From JAGQWW01 sp041392845 (lineage in GTDB: Bacteria > Bacteroidota > Bacteroidia > Chitinophagales > Saprospiraceae), in NCBI GenBank assembly GCA_041392845.1, contig JAWKLG010000027.1, positions 32,136 to 96,135 of the forward strand: a DNA stretch of 64,000 nt, given 5' to 3'. Positions 59,415-64,000 of the stretch are shown here, one piece after another; positions within the stretch are counted from its first letter, which is position 1, and every line of letters starts with the position of its first letter. The translations under genes were made by a program, and so were the position numbers. The notes under the pieces were generated by a model, which was not told the origin of the DNA, did no database searches, and saw only the letters and a program-made list of their open reading frames with translations.

Positions 59415-61358
59415 ATGAAAAAAATATTCACTGCTTTCGTTTGTATGTTTTCCGTGTCATTATTGTTAAGTGGTCAGGACGACTTTTTTGAAAAGATGGT
59501 AGACGCCGAAGCAAAAGCTCATCAACATCAAATTCACTCCGGCCTTACGCAGACCAATCAAGATATCGACCTGTATTATCAACGATTCAGATGGGAAGTG
59601 GATCCTGCAGATTATTATATAAAAGGAGAGGTGACTTTTTATTATACCTCAAATGTAAATGACCTTTCCACTTTAAACCTTGAAATGTACAACGAAGGAT
59701 TGGAGGTTAGCAGCGCCCTGACACGAAACGGTGCTGCTGTTGTTCAGGAGTCGGGAGATTTTGACCTGATAATAGAACTGGGTTATACATTATCTATCGG
59801 AGAGCAGGATTCAATTAGCATATTTTATAAAGGTGTACCCAATCAAACAGGCTTTGGCTCTTTTGTCAGCTCAACTCACGGGCAGGATTCCGTTCCTATC
59901 ATGTGGACTTTATCAGAACCATATGGTGCAAGAGACTGGAGACCTGTTAAACAGGATTTGGAAGATAAAGTGGATAAGACAGATGTATTTGTAATTACTC
60001 CCGATACCTATAAAGTGGCTTCAAACGGGATTTTAAAAAGTGTAAAAAACATAGGAAATGATGTAGAATACCATTGGTCTCACAATTATCCGATTCCTGC
60101 TTACCTCGTAGCATTTGCAGTGACCGATTATGCGGTTTATTCCGATTGGGCTTATTTTCCGAATGGTGATTCCCTGGAACAACTCAATTATGTTTATCCT
60201 GAAAATCTCCAAAACGCTCAAAGTCAAACGCCTTACTGTATAGATTTCCTCAAATTCTTTGTAGATAAAATTGGACCTTATCCTTTCATGGATGAAAAAT
60301 ATGGTCATGCACAATGTGATTTTGGAGGCGGAATGGAGCACACTACCATGAGTTTTATGAGCGTTTTTATCAATAGTCTCATGGCTCATGAATTGGCGCA
60401 TCAGTGGTTTGGAGATAAAATTACCTGCGGCTCATGGCAGGATATCTGGCTCAATGAAGGATTTGCAACTTATTTCGAAGGACTCACCTACGAAGCGGGA
60501 CTTCGATTCGGACCATTTGAAACCTGGTTAAACGGCAAAAGAAATGCAGTTTTTTCCCAGCCGGATGGTTCTGTTTATGTCGATGATACTACTTCTGTAA
60601 GCAGGATTTTTAACAGCAGACTTTCCTACAGCAAAGGTGCTTTGGTGCTGCACACGCTACGTTGGGTGGTTGGAGATGACAACTTCTTTAATGGCATTAA
60701 AAATTATTTGGAAGATCCCAATCTTGCCTATGGATTTGCCAAAACCGGCGATCTTCAAAAACATATAGAAGCGACTTCAGGAATGGACTTAGACTATTTT
60801 TTCCAGGACTGGATTTATGGGGAAGGACATCCCAGTTACAGCATTTACTGGTATCAGGATCGCGATGGCCTGGTTCATTTGACCCTGCATCAGGAACAAT
60901 CTCACCCTTCAGTTAATTTTTATGAATTGCCTGTTCCCATACAATTGGTAGGAGCAAATGATTCCATCGATTGGGTTTTAGACAATACCTTCAACGACCA
61001 GACCTTTACTATAAATCCTGGTTTTAATGCAGTAGGAATTAATTTTGATCCAGAGATGAAAATCCTGGCCCAATATCTGGGCGATGTGATGAGTGCAAAC
61101 CAGGTTCTTCTTTCTGAAGAGGAAATTAGCATTAGTCCCAATCCGGCAACCGAAAGGATTGTTATTTCAATTTCCGAAAGCAGCCAGATTCAAAATGCAT
61201 CTATTTTAGATGCCGGAGGCAAATTACTCTTAACTGCAAAGGGTAATTTAACTGCTCAACAAAACATAAGCTTATCTGATTTTTCAAAAGGAATTTACCT
61301 TTTAAAAATAGAAACTACTGATGGGAAGTTGGGTCTGAAAGAGTTTATCAAAAATTGA
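59415..61358 (+). CDS. M1 family metallopeptidase with T9SS sorting domain
   Basis: 647 residues from ATG 59415, where a signal peptide (IFTAFVCMFSVSLLLSG) begins; the frame is open 17 codons upstream without support. M1 architecture: N-terminal beta domain (FRWEVDPADYYIKGEVTFYY), the exopeptidase-type motif GGMEHTTMSF (about residue 305), zinc site MAHELAHQWFGDK (HExxH, about 325) and the third ligand in LNEGFATYFE. After the catalytic domain (to about 560) a type A sorting domain begins ISISPNPATERIVISISESS and ends KGIYLLKIETTDGKLGLKEF. A secreted aminopeptidase for protein or peptide nutrition. Its TGA touches the stop of the YbjQ-like gene on the other strand. Confidence 0.95.
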   Translation: MKKIFTAFVCMFSVSLLLSGQDDFFEKMVDAEAKAHQHQIHSGLTQTNQDIDLYYQRFRWEVDPADYYIKGEVTFYYTSNVNDLSTLNLEMYNEGLEVSSALTRNGAAVVQESGDFDLIIELGYTLSIGEQDSISIFYKGVPNQTGFGSFVSSTHGQDSVPIMWTLSEPYGARDWRPVKQDLEDKVDKTDVFVITPDTYKVASNGILKSVKNIGNDVEYHWSHNYPIPAYLVAFAVTDYAVYSDWAYFPNGDSLEQLNYVYPENLQNAQSQTPYCIDFLKFFVDKIGPYPFMDEKYGHAQCDFGGGMEHTTMSFMSVFINSLMAHELAHQWFGDKITCGSWQDIWLNEGFATYFEGLTYEAGLRFGPFETWLNGKRNAVFSQPDGSVYVDDTTSVSRIFNSRLSYSKGALVLHTLRWVVGDDNFFNGIKNYLEDPNLAYGFAKTGDLQKHIEATSGMDLDYFFQDWIYGEGHPSYSIYWYQDRDGLVHLTLHQEQSHPSVNFYELPVPIQLVGANDSIDWVLDNTFNDQTFTINPGFNAVGINFDPEMKILAQYLGDVMSANQVLLSEEEISISPNPATERIVISISESSQIQNASILDAGGKLLLTAKGNLTAQQNISLSDFSKGIYLLKIETTDGKLGLKEFIKN

Positions 61359-61679
61359 TTATTCGATTCGGACTGCAGTTCCGTAAGCCAAAATTTCACT
61401 ACAGCCTTGCATCACCATGGCAGTGGTAAACCTGACATTGATGACGGCATTGGCGCCCATTCTTTCTGCGTCCGCCACCATCTTTGCTATGGCCTGCTCG
61501 CGAGCATCGGACATTAATTCGGTGTATTCACTTATTTCGCCTCCAACCAGATTTTTTAATCCGGCAAAAATATCCCTCCCGATGTTTCTTGCTCTGACAG
61601 TGCTGCCACGTGCAATATCAATTACTTCAACAATTTTTTTTCCAGGAATAAAGTCAGTGTTGCTAATAATAACTTCCAT
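61359..61679 (-). CDS. YbjQ family (UPF0145) protein
   Basis: 106 residues. VEVIDIARGSTVRARNIGRD near the N-terminus, then AREQAIAKMVADAERMGANA and VINVRFTTAMVMQGCSEILA are the hallmark of the YbjQ/UPF0145 family, small proteins that form pentamers and have been called heavy-metal-binding; evidence for metal binding is thin, and the single Cys here is in MQGCSEI. Cytoplasmic. Convergent with the M1 peptidase with no gap between stop codons. Confidence 0.93.
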   Translation of the reverse strand: MEVIISNTDFIPGKKIVEVIDIARGSTVRARNIGRDIFAGLKNLVGGEISEYTELMSDAREQAIAKMVADAERMGANAVINVRFTTAMVMQGCSEILAYGTAVRIE

Positions 61680-61710
61680 TTGTTTTTTTCTTAAAAATAA
61701 TCAGACTTCT

Positions 61711-62148
61711 TTATTCGCCCGTATAATTCTGATGAAAGTGGGTATTCTTCAGATAATCAGAAAATTCATGATATCGGTTTAGGTTGAACCAAGTATTTAA
61801 AGAAGGAATTTCGTTAAAATGAAAAGTAAGCAGACAGGTCCTCTCCGGAACATTTTTAGTTAGTACTATTTTTAAAATATCCTTTTTTAAAACAGGCACT
61901 ATATAAGTTCGTGTACGCTCAGCCAATCTGAAAAAGAAACCATTTTTCAATTTTTCAATATTCATACGAATAGGCTCATCCACCAAATTATTCAAACGAT
62001 CCGCTTCTTCCCAGCCCGAATCATAAAACATAAATGGCGAACCAATCCCACCTCTTTTGAACCTTTCAATAATTCCATAAGCCCCACCCATTGAATTTTT
62101 CAAATCTATCAACTGCTGCCTCCGCAATTTTTCTACTTCGTATATCAT
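61711..62148 (-). CDS. Conserved-looking protein of unknown function
   Basis: 145 residues, no signal peptide or membrane segment. It starts with an amphipathic helix (VEKLRRQQLIDLKNSMGGAY), continues with GIGSPFMFYDSGWEEADRLN and several strands (GFFFRLAERTRTYIVPVLKK), and ends in NLNRYHEFSDYLKNTHFHQN. Codon usage and length look genuine, but I recognise no family. It lies 31 bp upstream of the YbjQ-like gene on the same strand and may be co-transcribed with it. Confidence 0.55.
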   Translation of the reverse strand: MIYEVEKLRRQQLIDLKNSMGGAYGIIERFKRGGIGSPFMFYDSGWEEADRLNNLVDEPIRMNIEKLKNGFFFRLAERTRTYIVPVLKKDILKIVLTKNVPERTCLLTFHFNEIPSLNTWFNLNRYHEFSDYLKNTHFHQNYTGE

Positions 62149-62205
62149 ATCACTGGTTTTCTCTTAATTTGATATGGATGTATAACAGTCTCGGTCATTC
62201 TTGGT

Positions 62206-62271
62206 TCTCGTTTGCTCGGTGCTTGTTAGCTCGTGAACTCGTTGGCTCGAAGCTCGTTTGCTCAGATTTTG
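62206..62271. repeat. R5 repeat, reverse orientation
   Basis: CTCGTTTGCTCGGTGCTTGT, TAGCTCGTGAACTCGTTGGC and TCGAAGCTCGTTTGCTC, the reverse complement of the GAGCAAACGAGC words at 10509-10569. Confidence 0.75.
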
Positions 62272-62318
62272 GATGAATATTTTGGGTCTTTATATAGAGT
62301 TAAATCTATGATAATCAA

Positions 62319-62360
62319 TACTTTGGTAGGTCAAGGGCATGCCATTGACCTACCAAAGTA
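62319..62360. repeat. Long isolated hairpin
   Basis: TACTTTGGTAGGTCAAGGG (62319-62337), loop CAT/G, CCATTGACCTACCAAAGTA (62342-62360): 19-bp arms with one mismatch. Not related to the other families; could be a terminator or a processing site. Confidence 0.75.
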
Positions 62361-62460
62361 ATATTGTTTCGGGTAAATTGCCTCATAGAATTTCCTCCTG
62401 TTTTTTCTAAAATTGGTACCATACTATTGAACAAGGAATCCTAAAAAAATTACTTGTAAA

Positions 62461-62560
62461 CCCCTCAACCCCTCAACCCCTCAACCCTTCAACCCTTCAA
62501 TCCCTCAATCCCTCAATCCTTGAATCCCTCAATCCTTCAATCCTTCAACCCTTCATTCTT
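62461..62560. repeat. R7 repeat (CCCTCAACCCCTCAACCCTT)
   Basis: About twelve CCCTCAA/CCTTCAA/CCTCAAT units, reverse orientation to 43245-43320. Related words occur at 434-470 and 43590-43611. Confidence 0.82.
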
Positions 62561-62625
62561 TCGTAAAAACAAAGACAAACCAAAATTCAACCAGCCCATT
62601 TGAATCCCAACAATTAAGGATTAAT

Positions 62626-62633
62626 TATCTTAG
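62626..62633 (+). promoter_or_regulatory. Possible -7 box for the last gene
   Basis: TATCTTAG, two mismatches from TAnnTTTG, 30 bp before the ATG at 62664. Weak. Confidence 0.25.
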
Positions 62634-62663
62634 CCTCTCATACCATCATTTAAATCTGTTTTC

Positions 62664-64000
62664 ATGAATAGACTGATACTTTTCGTATTGTTATTTGTAG
62701 GAATTTCTTCCCTTCAGGCACAGGATACTACCTGGGTCCAAACTTTTACCTGGGATTCAACTTCCAGGGTGGGAAATTTTGATTTTCCGGATGACCCCTC
62801 CAATTCCTGGCAAAAAATAATCATGCTGTACAACATGCGATGTCATGACGCTGCAGTAGGTTCCGGTAATGTCGGATGCCGCGAATGGGATTACAGTTGT
62901 AATACATTTATTATTGACAGTACCCTGGTAGATTCGACCCGACAAACCCGATTGAGCCATTACGTTTCTGATTTTGACAATCAGGAAGGAAATGTGTTTT
63001 CATATAGCGAAAGTCCGGTTTATTCCTACTACCAGTTTATTCAAAAAGATGTAAACTATACTTCTACGTCTAATGAAAAGAAATCAAAAATAGGGGCTGA
63101 TGAAGTTCCACAGGTTTTTATCAAACAAGGAAACAATACCTTCAAAAATGTCTATCTCTTCACAGCCGGTGAATTGGCTTCTGCAGGTGTAAATTCCGGA
63201 AGGATCAATGGACTTGTCTTTAATGTTACCTCCGGGGGAAGTGAAGCACGTTTTTTAAAAATAAGAATGAAAACTACCAGTGCTTCCTTGTTGGATGCAA
63301 CCGCACCTGAATTGGAAGGATGGACAACTGTGTATTTTAAAAATACGGATTTCACCAATCCGGGCGAACATCATTTGAAGTTTTTCGAAGATTTTAACTG
63401 GATTGGAGCAGACAATGTATTGGTTGAAGTATCTGCTTCAGAATCCATTGCTGGAAGTGCAATAGAATTAATGTCACAAGAAGTGGGACCGGGAAGGGTT
63501 ATCCAGTCCGATGTTGCTGACAATTATCTGGAGTTTAAAGGAGCAGGATCAGTTTCTTATGATGGAAACGCCTTATCCAATATTTCAAATGCAGTAACGC
63601 TGGCATTTTGGTCTTTTGGAAACGTGGACGCACTTCCTGTAAATACCTCCGTTTTCGAAGGAGTAGACGACGCAAACAACCGTCAGGTAAATGTGCATTT
63701 GCCCTGGAGTAATGGTATCATATATTGGGATTGTGGAAACGATGGTTCAGGATATGACAGATTAGAAAAACAGGCAAATCCGGCAGATTTTGAAGGTAAA
63801 TGGAATCATTGGGCTTTTACCAAGGATGCAACAACAGGGGAAATGAAGGTTTATCTAAATGGCACCCAATGGCATACAGGAGCAGGCAGAACCAAACCAA
63901 TTGATCTCACAAACCTTATGATTGGTGCAAACATCAATGGCGGAAACGGATATCAGGGAGCCTTGGATGAATTTATGATTTTCAATAAAGCGCTTTCTCA
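62664..64000 (+). CDS. Secreted PNGase F-like/LamG-domain protein (5' part; runs off the window)
   Basis: At least 445 codons are open from ATG 62664 to the window edge without a stop. Signal MNRLILFVLLFVGISSLQAQ, then TTWVQTFTWDSTSRVGNFDF, KIIMLYNMRCHDAAVGSGN and GCREWDYSCNTFIIDSTLVD, which resemble the N-terminal domain of peptide-N-glycosidase F-type proteins. From about residue 270 a LamG/concanavalin-like domain follows (NAVTLAFWSFGNVDALPV, KWNHWAFTKDATTGEMKVYL, NGGNGYQGALDEFMIFNKAL). It would act on or bind glycoproteins outside the cell; the catalytic second half and any T9SS domain lie beyond the edge. Confidence 0.85.
   Translation, partial: MNRLILFVLLFVGISSLQAQDTTWVQTFTWDSTSRVGNFDFPDDPSNSWQKIIMLYNMRCHDAAVGSGNVGCREWDYSCNTFIIDSTLVDSTRQTRLSHYVSDFDNQEGNVFSYSESPVYSYYQFIQKDVNYTSTSNEKKSKIGADEVPQVFIKQGNNTFKNVYLFTAGELASAGVNSGRINGLVFNVTSGGSEARFLKIRMKTTSASLLDATAPELEGWTTVYFKNTDFTNPGEHHLKFFEDFNWIGADNVLVEVSASESIAGSAIELMSQEVGPGRVIQSDVADNYLEFKGAGSVSYDGNALSNISNAVTLAFWSFGNVDALPVNTSVFEGVDDANNRQVNVHLPWSNGIIYWDCGNDGSGYDRLEKQANPADFEGKWNHWAFTKDATTGEMKVYLNGTQWHTGAGRTKPIDLTNLMIGANINGGNGYQGALDEFMIFNKALS

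Noticed and set aside
62319..62360. Rho-independent terminator
   Set aside because: No T-run on either strand next to the stem and neither neighbouring gene ends within 150 bp.

Overview
The window looks like a chromosomal segment of an uncultured-type Bacteroidota bacterium, most likely of the Saprospiria/Saprospiraceae. The reasons are: several secreted proteins ending in type IX secretion (T9SS) sorting domains (2702-4696, 33909-35351, 50249-51892, 57070-57891, 58348-59172, 59415-61358); GC near 40 percent by eye; promoter candidates close to the Bacteroidota TAnnTTTG box; and almost no Shine-Dalgarno sequences. No rRNA, tRNA, CRISPR array, prophage or complete insertion sequence was seen.

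Layout. 0-5 kb: DUF1801, zinc-ribbon/alpha-CTD-like and SDR genes between inverted repeat copies, then a T9SS cell-surface protein. 4.9-9.1 kb: a molybdenum-hydroxylase locus whose [2Fe-2S] subunit is intact, while the molybdopterin subunit, the XdhC/CoxI-type maturation factor and the MobA-like cytidylyltransferase are all broken. 9.1-17.5 kb: a lipoprotein between two 237-bp direct repeats, an EEP-family phosphoesterase, an SLC13/TrkA-C transporter, a VOC protein and an amidohydrolase. 17.7-33.3 kb: a GH92 mannosidase, oxidoreductases, a serine hydrolase-TPR lipoprotein, an AraC/cupin/AKR/cupin/DUF2255 cluster, an orphan VgrG-like hub protein, a coupled UbiA plus deoxyribosyltransferase-fold pair, and a protease/rhodanese pair. 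33.4-38.7 kb: a decayed zone between inverted repeats, followed by a broken Crp/Fnr regulator. 38.7-48.7 kb: acetyltransferases, a quinone-reductase-like enzyme, a ferredoxin/U32 pair, and a pectin-related group (divergent CE8 esterase, PmoA-like protein, stub of a rhamnogalacturonan acetylesterase). 49-64 kb: a DUF4349 lipoprotein, T9SS cargo, a methyltransferase/TPR pair, a canonical pectinesterase, tandem paralogous T9SS proteins, an M1 peptidase, and the start of a PNGase F/LamG protein that runs off the window.

The most unusual feature is the intergenic DNA. At least a dozen families of short, often palindromic repeats fill the gaps, and they start at or within a few bases of stop codons. 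In several genes the repeat supplies the last codons and the stop. The families also occur in fixed-order composites, and one family (64-67 bp) shows paired changes in its two arms. Copies of a composite often bracket one to three genes, which suggests a role in moving or rearranging gene cassettes and possibly in transcript termination. I name the families R1-R17 in the entries below.

The lifestyle suggested is a heterotroph that degrades polysaccharides and glycoproteins (mannosidase, pectinesterases, PNGase F-like protein, secreted peptidases). Single-base indels recur in the broken genes, so read-level checking is needed to separate real decay from assembly error.
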